Below are positions 27,668 to 36,705 of a stretch of 64,000 nt of DNA, in pieces. Under the pieces are notes generated by a model. That model saw nothing but the letters and a program-made list of their open reading frames with translations. It was not told the origin of the DNA and did no database searches. The DNA comes from Oscillospiraceae bacterium. Lineage in GTDB: Bacteria; Bacillota; Clostridia; Christensenellales; Aristaeellaceae. The stretch lies in NCBI GenBank assembly GCA_031255415.1, contig JAIRSO010000018.1, forward strand, positions 34,870 to 98,869, read 5' to 3'. Positions within the stretch are counted from its first letter, which is position 1; the number at the start of each line of letters is the position of its first letter. The position numbers and the translations under genes are program-made.

Positions 27668-28707
27668 AGTCGAGGGTATGGGTTGTCTTAATCGCGCTGG
27701 CGATCACGCTGTGCGCCGCGTCCGCCGCGCTGGCTGGCGGCGAGGTCAACGTGTACAACTGGGAGGATTACATCAGCGAGGACGCGCTGGAGTTGTTTGA
27801 GGAAGAGACCGGCATAACGGTCAACTATATGCGTTTCACGACGAACGAGGACATGTTGGTGCAGGTTCGCGCCGATCCGACCAACTACGACGTGATATTC
27901 CCTAGCGACTATATCATCGAGCGGCTGATATCGGAGGATCTGCTAGAGGAACTGGACTGGCGGAATATACCCAACGCGTCGTACACGCTGGACTGGCTGA
28001 ATAGCCCGTCGTATGATCCGCAGGGGAAATTCTCCGTGCCGTACATGTGGGGCACGGTAGGCGTCCTGTACAATACGCGGATGGTGAGCGAGCCGATCGA
28101 TAGCTGGACCGCGATGTGGGATCAGCAGTACGAGAACAACGTGTTCATGATGGACTCGATACGCGACACGATAGGCGTGACGCTGAAGATGCTGGGTTAC
28201 TCGATGAATGAGCGCGGGCAGGACGCGCTGGACGCGGTGAGGGATAAACTCATCGAGCAGAAGCGCGCGGGGATCGTTAAGGCGTATCAGGTGGACGAGA
28301 CGAAGGATAAGATGATCGCGGGCGAGGCGGCGATGGGCGTGGTATGGTCGGGAGACGCGGCATACGCGATAGGTTACAACGAGGATCTGGCGTATGTAGT
28401 GCCCAAGGAAGGCTCGAACATATGGGTGGACGGGATGTGCGTGCCCAAAGGCGCGCGCAACAAGGAGAACGCGGAGATATTCATCGACTTCATGTGCCGT
28501 CCGGACGTGGCGCTGATGAACTTCGAGGAGATATGGTACTGCACGCCGAACGCGGGGGTAATAGAGTTGCTGGACGAGGAGACGCTGGCGGACGAGACCG
28601 TATTCCCGCCGCAGGACGTTATTGACAGGTGCGAGTTCTATCAGGATATAGCCAGCGATATAACGCGGTTTAACAGGATTTGGCTGGCGGTTAAGTCGGC
28701 GAGGTAG
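27664..28707 (+). CDS. potD: Spermidine/putrescine-binding protein PotD
   Basis: 347 residues. Extracytoplasmic receptor of the importer: VNVYNWEDYIS at the mature N-terminus, and the acidic/aromatic binding residues typical of PotD (YDVIFPSDYIIERL, PYMWGTVGVLYN, MGVVWSGDAAYA, WVDGMCVPKGA). The signal peptide ends ALA-GG near residue 24. There is a Cys17 but it is preceded by ITL, which does not make a lipobox, so anchoring as a lipoprotein is doubtful although that is the norm in Gram-positive bacteria. Last gene of the operon, followed by a hairpin terminator. Confidence 0.93.
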   Translation: MKSRVWVVLIALAITLCAASAALAGGEVNVYNWEDYISEDALELFEEETGITVNYMRFTTNEDMLVQVRADPTNYDVIFPSDYIIERLISEDLLEELDWRNIPNASYTLDWLNSPSYDPQGKFSVPYMWGTVGVLYNTRMVSEPIDSWTAMWDQQYENNVFMMDSIRDTIGVTLKMLGYSMNERGQDALDAVRDKLIEQKRAGIVKAYQVDETKDKMIAGEAAMGVVWSGDAAYAIGYNEDLAYVVPKEGSNIWVDGMCVPKGARNKENAEIFIDFMCRPDVALMNFEEIWYCTPNAGVIELLDEETLADETVFPPQDVIDRCEFYQDIASDITRFNRIWLAVKSAR

Positions 28708-28744
28708 GGGACGAGCGCCCCTTGCGCAACCTAACAAATATTCT

Positions 28745-28793
28745 AAAGGAACGTTCCCTTTGCCGCGATGCGATAGAGGGGACGTTCCTTTTC
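28745..28793 (+). terminator. Terminator after potD (probably bidirectional)
   Basis: AAAGGAACGTTCCC pairs with GGGGACGTTCCTTT (one U-G pair) around a loop of about 20 bases and is followed by TTTTC; the mirror strand also ends in an A/T-rich run, so it can serve the convergent rqcH operon. Confidence 0.75.
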
Positions 28794-28818
28794 GAAGCGC
28801 CGGAGAAGACGTTTACAA

Positions 28819-30582
28819 TTATTCTCCCTTGCCGTTGATCAGCGCGATCGCTCGAACCGACGACTCGTCCGGCGTAACGTAGTATGTCTTCTGATTCGTG
28901 TACGTCACGAATCCTGCCGCCGCTCCGCCGGGTTTCTTTACATACTTGCGAAGCGTCGCGTCCACCGGAACATTCGCCGACGCTCTGCCTTTGCTGTACC
29001 AGGCCGCCAGCATCAGCGCCTCGCTCATCGTCTTGTCCGGCAGATCCCCGCCGTGCCTGGCTACTACGTGCGATCCCGGCATATCCTTCGCGTGGATCCA
29101 CGTCATGTCACCGTCCGCCGCCGCCGTTATCCGATCGTTCTGCGCGCTGGTCTTTCCCACCTGTATCTCTATCCCGTCGCTGGATCGATACCTGTACGGC
29201 TCCGACTTGGGCAGGCGCGGCTTCGCCAGCTTCCCCGCGCGCGCCGTCCGATCCATCCTGACGATCCCCGCCTTGATCAACAGCGTCCGCACCTCCGCCA
29301 GTTCGGCCTCGTCCGCGCACGTCTCGAGATCCTGCTCCTGCGCGCGCAGGAACGCCAGCGTGTCCTCCGTCGCGCGCCTCTGCTCCAGCGCCGCGTCCCG
29401 CGCCGACTTCAGCTTCCGCGCACGCTTAAAATACTGCTGCGCCGATCTAAGCGCGCCCGCGCGCTCGTCCAGAGGGATCGATACGAGCGGCGACCCCTCC
29501 AGGTAATAATCCTCCACTATCGCCGCAGCCGATCCCGGCGGTATCCGGTACAGATTCCCCATGATCAACTCGCCGAACCGAAGCGCCTCGTCAATTCGCT
29601 CCTGCCCGCCTATAGCTTCCAATTGAATCGCCAGTTTCTTTTCGGCGCGCTCGATCGCGTTCTCGACCGCCTTTTTGAGCGACTGCTTGCGCCGCTCCAT
29701 GCGTTCGGCCTCGTCGCGGCGCGCGAAGCACGCGTCCATGGCCTCCGACAACGTTTCGTATCGTCCGCGCCGATCGGGAGCGATGGTAAGCATCTCGATG
29801 GGATACGCGTCCGTCCCGTCCAGCATCGCGCTCGGAGCGGCCATGCCCGGCAGCCGCGCCAGCAATGAGGCCAAAGCCCGTGCGGCGCCCTCGCGGTTCA
29901 GACGATCCATATACGCGTCCGGATCGCCGCCGACACGCATCGCGAACTCCCTGGCCATCTGCGAACCGACGCCCATTATCGAGTCCGATATCGCGCGGCT
30001 GAGTTTCCCACCGGCGGGGAGCCGATCCAACAGCCGCTCCGCGGCGCCGGAGGGATCGGCGAGAAACGCCGCTGGATCCATCTTGTCCTGCGACGGCGGC
30101 GGCTTGTATATCACCCCGGGCAGCAATTCCCGGTAACGGTTCACACTCGCTCCGACGCGGCGTATCGAGTCCACAATCCTGCCCGTTCCATCCAGCAAAA
30201 CTATGTTGCTGTGCCGCCCCATACACTCGGCTACGATCCGGTGGGAATCGCTCTCGCCCAGATCGTCCCGCGTGTCGAAGTCGATCCACACGACCCGGTC
30301 GCCTCCGATCGCGCGCACGCCCGTGACGATCGATCCGACCAAACGCTTGCGCAGGAGCATGCAGAACATAGGCGGCTCGGGCGGATTGGGAGGATTCGAG
30401 TCCGTCAGTTGAACGCGCGCGCTGTTCGCGTCCGCGCTCAACAACAGCCGATGGTTAGCGCCTCGGCTGCGCACATGCAGTATCAGAGTCGATCGGTCGG
30501 GTTGGCGCGCCTGATCCACCCGTCCGCCCGTAAGCGCGGCTGCGCACTCCGCGCACATGAACCCCATCGCGACGCCGTCCAC
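28819..30582 (-). CDS. rqcH: RqcH/NFACT family ribosome quality-control protein
   Basis: 587 residues from the GTG at 30582, 4 bases after AGGGGG; the codons upstream of it in frame belong to pyrI's other frame. Binds stalled 50S-peptidyl-tRNA complexes and directs C-terminal alanine tailing. NFACT-N domain with GGRVDQARQPD and the DR motif of GGDRVVWIDFD (the D/R pair needed for tailing in B. subtilis), helix-hairpin and coiled-coil middle (about 290-440), and NFACT-R domain with WIHAKDMPGSHVV near 510. Older annotations call it a fibronectin-binding protein. Sits 8 bases behind pyrI, so it rides on the pyrimidine operon. Confidence 0.92.
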   Translation of the reverse strand: MDGVAMGFMCAECAAALTGGRVDQARQPDRSTLILHVRSRGANHRLLLSADANSARVQLTDSNPPNPPEPPMFCMLLRKRLVGSIVTGVRAIGGDRVVWIDFDTRDDLGESDSHRIVAECMGRHSNIVLLDGTGRIVDSIRRVGASVNRYRELLPGVIYKPPPSQDKMDPAAFLADPSGAAERLLDRLPAGGKLSRAISDSIMGVGSQMAREFAMRVGGDPDAYMDRLNREGAARALASLLARLPGMAAPSAMLDGTDAYPIEMLTIAPDRRGRYETLSEAMDACFARRDEAERMERRKQSLKKAVENAIERAEKKLAIQLEAIGGQERIDEALRFGELIMGNLYRIPPGSAAAIVEDYYLEGSPLVSIPLDERAGALRSAQQYFKRARKLKSARDAALEQRRATEDTLAFLRAQEQDLETCADEAELAEVRTLLIKAGIVRMDRTARAGKLAKPRLPKSEPYRYRSSDGIEIQVGKTSAQNDRITAAADGDMTWIHAKDMPGSHVVARHGGDLPDKTMSEALMLAAWYSKGRASANVPVDATLRKYVKKPGGAAAGFVTYTNQKTYYVTPDESSVRAIALINGKGE

Positions 30583-30590
30583 GCGTCCCC

Positions 30591-31007
30591 CTATTGCCTC
30601 GCCGCGTCGCAGTACGCGCATCGGTACTGCCGGCGCGACGCGTCGGTGAGATGGAATACATGATCCAGTCCAGGCTCCGTGGTAGTTATACAGCGCGGGT
30701 TGTTGCATCGTATAACGTTTACGATGCGCTCGGGCGGGGATATCTTCCGCTTGCCGACCGTCTGCCCGTCGCGTATCACGCTGACCGTTACGGTTGGATC
30801 GACGAATCCCAGCGCGTCAAGGTTTACGTCGAAGTCCTCGTCTATCTTGATGATATCCTTGCGCCCCATCTTGCGGCTCTTGCAGTTCTTGATGATGGCG
30901 ACGCTGCACTCCAGGCGGTCCAGGCGCAGCAACTGGTATATGCGCATGCTGTTGCCAGCCTGAATGTGGTCGATCACGATGCCGTTGCGGATGCTGTCGA
31001 TATTCAT
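30591..31007 (-). CDS. pyrI: Aspartate carbamoyltransferase regulatory subunit
   Basis: 138 residues from the ATG that overlaps the pyrB stop (ATGA). Regulatory chain that binds CTP/ATP and assembles with PyrB. Nucleotide-binding N-terminal domain ([15 protein letters not shown]) and zinc domain with four cysteines, RCNNPRC and YRCAYC. About 15 residues shorter at the N-terminus than E. coli PyrI (153), a usual length in Clostridia. Confidence 0.95.
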   Translation of the reverse strand: MNIDSIRNGIVIDHIQAGNSMRIYQLLRLDRLECSVAIIKNCKSRKMGRKDIIKIDEDFDVNLDALGFVDPTVTVSVIRDGQTVGKRKISPPERIVNVIRCNNPRCITTTEPGLDHVFHLTDASRRQYRCAYCDAARQ

Positions 31008-31924
31008 TCGCATACCCCCAGCATCGCCGCCAGCAATGCCTTGCGTATTATCTTGCCGTAATATGTCTGTTTGAAGTAACACGCGCGCGGATCGTCGTCC
31101 ACTTCGACGGCGATTTCATTGACGCGCGGCAAAGGATGCAGTATCGATAGGCTGTCCTTCGCGCGCTCGAGCATCCGGCGCGTCAATATGTAGCTGTCCT
31201 TCAAGCGGACGTAATCGGCCTCGTTGAAGAACCGCTCCCTCTGCACGCGCGTCATGTACAGTACGTCCAACTCGGGCATGACCGACTCCAGCGAGTCCGT
31301 TTCGCGGTACGCGGCGTTCGGCCCGCCCAGCGCGCCTTCCAGTATGTAGTCCGGCGCGCGCAGTTCCTCCGGTGAAATCAGTATGAACCGCACGTTATCG
31401 TACCGCGACATGGCGTGTATCAGCGAGTGCACGGTGCGCCCGAACTTCAGATCCCCGCATAACCCGATACAAAGCCCGTCGAACCGCCCCTTCTCCCGCC
31501 GGATCGTGAATAGATCGGCCAGCGTCTGCGTCGGGTGATGATGCCCTCCGTCGCCCGCGTTGATGATGGGTATCGGCGAGCGCAGCGCGGCGGCGAGCGG
31601 AGCGCCTTCTTTGGGGTGTCTCATCACGATTATATCCGAGTAACACGCTACGGTGCGGATCGTGTCCGCCACGCTCTCGCCCTTCGTCGCCGACGATGAG
31701 TTGGGATCGGCGAAGCCTATCACGTTCCCACCCAGCTCCAGCATAGCCGCCTCGAAGCTTAAGCGCGTGCGCGTGCTCGGCTCGAAGAAAAGCGTAGCCA
31801 GCGTGCGGTGATTAAGAATATCCTGATATTTCGCGCGGTCGGCGAGTATGTCCTCCGCCAGAGCGATGAGCCGCTCTATCTGCGCGCTGGTTAGGTCGTT
31901 TATGTCGTTAAGGCGGTTTATCAC
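31004..31924 (-). CDS. pyrB: Aspartate carbamoyltransferase catalytic subunit
   Basis: 306 residues from a GTG overlapping the pyrE stop (GTGA). Joins carbamoyl phosphate and aspartate. Carbamoyl-phosphate motif [14 protein letters not shown], the 80s-loop [23 protein letters not shown] and [10 protein letters not shown] are all present. Followed by pyrI, so the enzyme should be the allosteric c6r6 type. Confidence 0.97.
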   Translation of the reverse strand: MINRLNDINDLTSAQIERLIALAEDILADRAKYQDILNHRTLATLFFEPSTRTRLSFEAAMLELGGNVIGFADPNSSSATKGESVADTIRTVACYSDIIVMRHPKEGAPLAAALRSPIPIINAGDGGHHHPTQTLADLFTIRREKGRFDGLCIGLCGDLKFGRTVHSLIHAMSRYDNVRFILISPEELRAPDYILEGALGGPNAAYRETDSLESVMPELDVLYMTRVQRERFFNEADYVRLKDSYILTRRMLERAKDSLSILHPLPRVNEIAVEVDDDPRACYFKQTYYGKIIRKALLAAMLGVCE

Positions 31925-32580
31925 ATGCCCTCCGGTTTGATTGATATCCAGCCGGGGTTGTCCGGGTCGTCGCGGAACGCGCGCAGCCTGGGCGGATCGG
32001 CTGGATCGATAACGCCCGACCGCGCCGCGACTGATATGAGCGTGTCGAAGTCCGTGAGCGGCTCCGCCCTTAATCCAGCTTTCATCAGCGCGTCCGCGCC
32101 TCTTTTCATATTATACGTGAATATGCACAGCACGCCGAGCACGTTCGCGCCGGCTTCGGCAAGAGCGTTCGCCGCGTCGATAACGCTCCCGGCTGTCGAT
32201 ATGAGATCTTCCACGACCACGACATTCAAGCCGGGGGATAGTCTGCCTTCGACGCGGTTCTTCAGCCCGTGATCCTTGCCGCGCCCACGAACATAACCCA
32301 TAGGCATATTCAGGATGTGCGCGGTGATAGCGGCGTGGGGGATACCGGCGGTAGCCGTGCCGAATAACGCCTCGCATTCTGGGAAAACGGCGCGCAGACG
32401 CTCCGCGAGGGCGTTTGCGATCCTATCGCGAACGTCGGGCACGGAGAGCGTCAATCGGTTGTCGCAGTAGATGGGGCTTTGGATGCCGCTGGCCCAAGTG
32501 AAAGGCTCGTTTGGACGCAGATACACCGCGCCGATACCGAGCAGGTCGGACGCGATTGCCTCGGATAGGGATGAAGCCAT
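31921..32580 (-). CDS. pyrE: Orotate phosphoribosyltransferase
   Basis: 219 residues from the second of two adjacent ATG codons (GGGAGG is 5 bases upstream; the first ATG at 32583 is too close). Makes orotidine monophosphate from orotate and PRPP. PRPP-binding [14 protein letters not shown] and the [11 protein letters not shown] and [10 protein letters not shown] blocks identify it. First gene of pyrE-pyrB-pyrI-rqcH. I see no convincing promoter in the 95 bases upstream, so the run may be read from the lipoprotein gene before it. Confidence 0.95.
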   Translation of the reverse strand: MASSLSEAIASDLLGIGAVYLRPNEPFTWASGIQSPIYCDNRLTLSVPDVRDRIANALAERLRAVFPECEALFGTATAGIPHAAITAHILNMPMGYVRGRGKDHGLKNRVEGRLSPGLNVVVVEDLISTAGSVIDAANALAEAGANVLGVLCIFTYNMKRGADALMKAGLRAEPLTDFDTLISVAARSGVIDPADPPRLRAFRDDPDNPGWISIKPEGM

Positions 32581-32675
32581 CATTGCCTCCCGCGTAATAG
32601 TTATCTTATCGCGCCGCCGCATGGATCCGGCTCGCGCCGAACCCACGCGGTCGAATGGAGCCGTCCGCGCCGCGG

Positions 32676-35600
32676 TCAGCGCGCGGGGTATTTCTGATTG
32701 TACCCGCCGCCAGCCGTGCGGCCTATGTACGCCTCGCCGTTGATGAACGACACGGACGCGACTGGCCCCGCGTCGAACATACGCGCGTTAGCGCCGTTCG
32801 TATCCGCGACCGCCAGCGAGCTTCCCGTGATATAATACATCGCGTCGCGATGGAACCCGAACCAAGTGACATTACCCGATATCACGGCGGTTTCGCGTCC
32901 GCCGTCGATCCTGTACACCCATCCGTCGCGCCTGTAATACAGCACCCCGTCGCATAACAGCACCTGCTGCGCGCCGTTCTGCAGTACGGTTGACAGCGGG
33001 TTCCCCGCTCCGTCAAGCCGCCTGATATCCTGCGGCGCGGCGACATACAGCACCATGTTCGCCGTATCCAGATAGAAGTCGTTCACGTTCCCGGCCAGTT
33101 CCCTCAACCCTTCGCCGGGCTTGAACCGGTACAGCGTCCCGCCTTCCAGATAGTAATACGAGTCTGCGGCGGCAGCCAGTTTCTTAATCAGTCCGGTCTG
33201 CGCGATCACCTCGCGGCGGCCGTTGCTTATCGTATAGCGCACTATCTCGTTATCCGTAGCGTACACCAGCGCGCCGTTTATGACGTGGATGAACCGCGCG
33301 GAGTCGCCGCCGACCGGGGTCACGCCCGTCCTCCCGGATAGCGAGTACAGTTGTCCGCCCAGCGTTCCATCCGCGTAATACACCGCGCCGTCCGGCGCGA
33401 GCGCCGCGATCCCTCCGCTGGATAGATTCGTTTGCGTAGTGCCCGTCGCCGATATCTCTCTGGATTCCAGCGCGCCGTTGTTCAGCGCGGCAAGATCGGG
33501 GTTGCCTTGCGGCAGTGTCGGCCAAGGCTCGGCTCTGCTGGAGAACAACAGCGCCTGTGTGGACGCGTACGCGATCCCGTCGTCGATACCGTCCTCCGGC
33601 AGCAGGTACGCGTTGACGATCTTGAACCGTTTGATAGCCGCGGCGGTCGGCTCGTCGTAATCGTCGCCGGACGCGTTTTCTAAATAACCCAGCCGCGCCA
33701 GCGCGTCTTTCAGCGCGGCGACCATCGTGCCGCCGTCGCCCTCGCGAAGCGTCGCGTCCGGCGTTGGCTCGGGAGTGGGCGGGATGGTCGGCGAAGGCTC
33801 GGGGGTGGGCGAGGGCGGAATGGCGCCCGGAGTGCCCAGCGCGGACAGCGCGATATCCGTGAACAGCAGCGACAGCGTCTGCGCGCCCGCGTAACCGTCG
33901 TCGGGCAATCCGTTCATCCGCTGGAACGCCAGCACCGCGTCGCGCGTCTGCTCGCCGTAATATCCCGTCGCGCCCTCATTCAGGTAACCCATTCGTATCA
34001 GCCGATCCTGCAGCATGGCTACGTCATCGGAGCGATCCCCGAACTTCATCGAGCCTACGTTAGGGGTCATATCCAGCTGCGAGGCCAGCGCGTCGTCGGA
34101 GAACAGCATACTCTGCGTGCCCGATCCCGCTATCCCGTCCGCCGCCAACAGGTTGCGCGTCTGGAATCTGCGCACCGCCGCCGTCACCGCGTCGGAATAG
34201 AACCCGTCCGCCGCGCCCAGGTAGTAATCCAGCTCCTTAAGCCGCTCCTGCAGGAGTTTTACGCCCTCGCCGGAGACACCTGGCCTAAGCGTGCCGCTTA
34301 TCTCCCCGTCCGCGCCTATGGTCGTATCGAACGGCGGGGAGGTTTCGATGGACTGAATGGCATAATCTGGATAATCGGAGGAATCGGGCGCGACCGATCC
34401 GATCGCGCCCGACTGGGCGGCAGTGGGAGAGATTGCTATATCGGTTCCGCCCGTGTCTCCAGGCGGAGCCGTCGCGGACGGAGGAACGCCCGAACCCGCC
34501 CAATTAACGGGCGGGTTGGACTTGCTGTCGGATGGCGAAGCCTCCGGGGTCGCGCTGGAGGCGATGGACGGCGATCCGCCCGCGCTGCCGTCGGGATACA
34601 GTTGATATACGTTCAGTGCCGGAACCGCGCCGGGGGTATAGAGTTTCTGCTGAGTCGCCGCGCCCGCTATGCCGTCCGCGGTCAGTCCGTTGCGCTGTTG
34701 GAACGCCTTGACCGCTTCTGCCGTGCGCCCGTCGTAGTAGCCGGACTCCGGACCGGACATATAGCCCATGTCGATGAGATGGCGCTGGAGTTTATACACG
34801 TCGTCGCCCGTCATCGCGCTGCGCAGGGTGCGGTACACGGACGGGGTCGTCTTTGGCGCGGATACGCTGGAGCTATATAGCGCCCTTTGGGTGTCCGGCC
34901 CGGCCTTGCCATCGACCCACAACGGTTTATTATCCTGCTGGAACGCCGTCACGGCGTAACTGGTCGCGCTGTCATACGTGCCGCTGATCGAACCGGAATA
35001 GTACCCCAACTGTTTCAATCTGCTCTGCAGCGAGCGCACGTCCGATCCTGTTGAGCCAACGTCCAGATACCTGTAATCCGACGGCCCCGCGATGGGTTTT
35101 TCCGTGGGTCTCGGGGTGGACGTCGGCCTGGGGGAAGCCGTCGCGGGTCTGGCGGTGACGACGGGCGGCGTATACGGCCTGTCCTGCGCGGAGCCTGAGA
35201 ACACGGAGAACAGCAGGGTTAACGTTTTCGCTCCCGCGATGCCGTCGTCCGCGAGTCCGTTGGCCTTTTGGAACTCCATGACGGCGGTCTTGGTACCCGC
35301 GCCGAACGCGCCGTCTATCGCTCCGTTATAGAAACCTAATTGATACAGCGCGCGCTGCATATCCGCGACCGCGCTGCTGTTCATGCCCTGGCGCAGAGTC
35401 TCATACTCGGTCGGCGATACGTATGGAGTGGGCGCGGGCGTAACGTCCGCAGGCGCGGCGGTACCCACGATGACCCCTGTCTGATCGTTCCAATCCTGGT
35501 AATTGCCGTTCGGAGCCGGCTGGATCGTGGGGGCTGGGGTCGCCGTAGGCGCGGGCGTGGGCGGCGCGGTGGGCGAACGCGTGATAATAACGCCTGTAGC

Positions 35601-35786
35601 CGACGGGGTCGGCGAGGGCGATGGAGAGGGGGTCGCCGTGCTGTCGAAGGGTAGAATATCCTTCGAATCGGTGAGCGGATCCTCCACGGTCAAGTCGGGC
35701 TTGAACGTGCACGCGCTGAGTGCCAGCGCCAGTATAACCAATAATCCCGCCGCGCGGATCGTTTTGCTTACGCTCATGCTCCTCAC
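32676..35786 (-). CDS. Lipoprotein with six peptidoglycan-binding domains and a C-terminal propeller-like region
   Basis: About 1036 residues. The start is given as the GTG at 35786, 8 bases after GGGAGG; an ATG at 35777 is the alternative. Signal peptide with lipobox LALSAC, so lipid-anchored outside the membrane. A Pro/Thr/Ser linker follows, then six PG_binding_1 domains, each about 65 residues with the pattern DVxxLQxRLxxLGYY, AVxxFQ and DGxAGxxTxxxLF; three come in the first third, three after a second low-complexity linker. The last 250 residues are repeats of tyrosine-rich beta strands (AVYYADGTLGGQLYSL, SYYYLEGGTLYRF, VLYYRRDGWVYRID) like DUF5050 propellers. Probably a cell-wall-bound scaffold or sensor; no catalytic domain seen. 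Confidence 0.85.
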   Translation of the reverse strand: MRSMSVSKTIRAAGLLVILALALSACTFKPDLTVEDPLTDSKDILPFDSTATPSPSPSPTPSATGVIITRSPTAPPTPAPTATPAPTIQPAPNGNYQDWNDQTGVIVGTAAPADVTPAPTPYVSPTEYETLRQGMNSSAVADMQRALYQLGFYNGAIDGAFGAGTKTAVMEFQKANGLADDGIAGAKTLTLLFSVFSGSAQDRPYTPPVVTARPATASPRPTSTPRPTEKPIAGPSDYRYLDVGSTGSDVRSLQSRLKQLGYYSGSISGTYDSATSYAVTAFQQDNKPLWVDGKAGPDTQRALYSSSVSAPKTTPSVYRTLRSAMTGDDVYKLQRHLIDMGYMSGPESGYYDGRTAEAVKAFQQRNGLTADGIAGAATQQKLYTPGAVPALNVYQLYPDGSAGGSPSIASSATPEASPSDSKSNPPVNWAGSGVPPSATAPPGDTGGTDIAISPTAAQSGAIGSVAPDSSDYPDYAIQSIETSPPFDTTIGADGEISGTLRPGVSGEGVKLLQERLKELDYYLGAADGFYSDAVTAAVRRFQTRNLLAADGIAGSGTQSMLFSDDALASQLDMTPNVGSMKFGDRSDDVAMLQDRLIRMGYLNEGATGYYGEQTRDAVLAFQRMNGLPDDGYAGAQTLSLLFTDIALSALGTPGAIPPSPTPEPSPTIPPTPEPTPDATLREGDGGTMVAALKDALARLGYLENASGDDYDEPTAAAIKRFKIVNAYLLPEDGIDDGIAYASTQALLFSSRAEPWPTLPQGNPDLAALNNGALESREISATGTTQTNLSSGGIAALAPDGAVYYADGTLGGQLYSLSGRTGVTPVGGDSARFIHVINGALVYATDNEIVRYTISNGRREVIAQTGLIKKLAAAADSYYYLEGGTLYRFKPGEGLRELAGNVNDFYLDTANMVLYVAAPQDIRRLDGAGNPLSTVLQNGAQQVLLCDGVLYYRRDGWVYRIDGGRETAVISGNVTWFGFHRDAMYYITGSSLAVADTNGANARMFDAGPVASVSFINGEAYIGRTAGGGYNQKYPAR

Positions 35787-35866
35787 TGCCAACACCTCCC
35801 GGCGAAGCCTGTCCGGCGTGCGCCTTCATCAGTATTAACGCCGCAGCGGCTCGGATTCATCCAAAA

Positions 35867-36577
35867 TCATTCAAACGCGCCGCTATTATCCAATTCCAAT
35901 ATATCGCGCAGCTGGTCGAGGGATTCTACCTGGTAATCGGGCCTTAGATCGTCCGGCGCTTTAGCGCCCGTGCGGTTCACCCAGCAGGACGCTACGCCAG
36001 CCGCCTTAGCCGCGCCGATATCGCTGGTCAGCGAGTCGCCCGCCATTATCACCCGCGAGGGATCAGTGACCCCAGCCATGCGCATGGCTTCGCGGATCAT
36101 CAGCGGATCGGGTTTAGCCGCGCCAGCCTCCTCGGAAACGATTATGCTAATCGGCAGTCCGGCAAGCTCCGACGCGTTAAGCCGCGCGCGCTGGGTCTTT
36201 CCGTAACCGTTCGTGACGATGGTCACGGGCATTTCAACCAGCGCGGCCTTGACCAGCGCGAGCGCGCCCGGCGCGAGCCGTCCCGCCGCGCCCAGCAGAT
36301 CCATATATCTCCTGCCGAAGGCTGGAGCGTCTCCCGGCTGTCCGTAAGCCTCGAAGAAGGACGCGAATCTTGCGGCGTTCAGCTCGTCGTGGGTGAGCTC
36401 GTTCATCTCGAACCGCCGCCATAGCGCTTCGTTGACGCGGTTGTAGCACTCGAGCGCGGCGGCTGGATCGGGCACGCCGGACTCCTCGCACGCGTAGCCA
36501 AACGCGTGTTCCTGCGACGCGCGGAAGTCAAACAGCGTATCGTCCATATCGATCAGCAGCAGGCTATACCGGGGCAT
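35867..36577 (-). CDS. HAD-family nucleotidase, YjjG-like
   Basis: 236 residues, GGGAGG 7 bases before the ATG. HAD motif I DMDDTLFDF, motif II TNGYGKTQRARL, motif III AAKPDPLMI and motif IV MAGDSLTSDIGAAKAAG. The DDTLFDF start and NGYGKTQ are characteristic of YjjG/YfnB pyrimidine 5'-nucleotidases that clear non-canonical nucleotides; other HAD substrates are possible. It has its own promoter (TTGCCC, 18 bases, TATAAT at 36633-36604 on the minus strand). Confidence 0.85.
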   Translation of the reverse strand: MPRYSLLLIDMDDTLFDFRASQEHAFGYACEESGVPDPAAALECYNRVNEALWRRFEMNELTHDELNAARFASFFEAYGQPGDAPAFGRRYMDLLGAAGRLAPGALALVKAALVEMPVTIVTNGYGKTQRARLNASELAGLPISIIVSEEAGAAKPDPLMIREAMRMAGVTDPSRVIMAGDSLTSDIGAAKAAGVASCWVNRTGAKAPDDLRPDYQVESLDQLRDILELDNSGAFE

Positions 36578-36603
36578 GCGTCCGCCTCCCTTCGCGCCGG
36601 GAT

Positions 36604-36633
36604 ATTATAGCATGCCCGGCACGGTTTGGGCAA
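36604..36633 (-). promoter_or_regulatory. Promoter of the YjjG-like gene
   Basis: Minus strand TTGCCC (36633-36628), 18 bases, TATAAT (36609-36604); start codon 27 bases further. Confidence 0.6.
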
Positions 36634-36639
36634 GCGGAA

Positions 36640-36669
36640 GACGGGCGGTTCTTAACGATTCCGCCCGTC
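36640..36669 (-). terminator. Hairpin after the three-repeat protein gene
   Basis: GACGGGCGG and CCGCCCGTC form a 9-bp stem with a 12-base loop, 37 bases past the stop of the minus-strand gene. No strong T run, so termination strength is uncertain. Confidence 0.5.
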
Positions 36670-36705
36670 CGTTCCGGTTAACCATGAGGCTGGCCGCGCT
36701 GTCCG

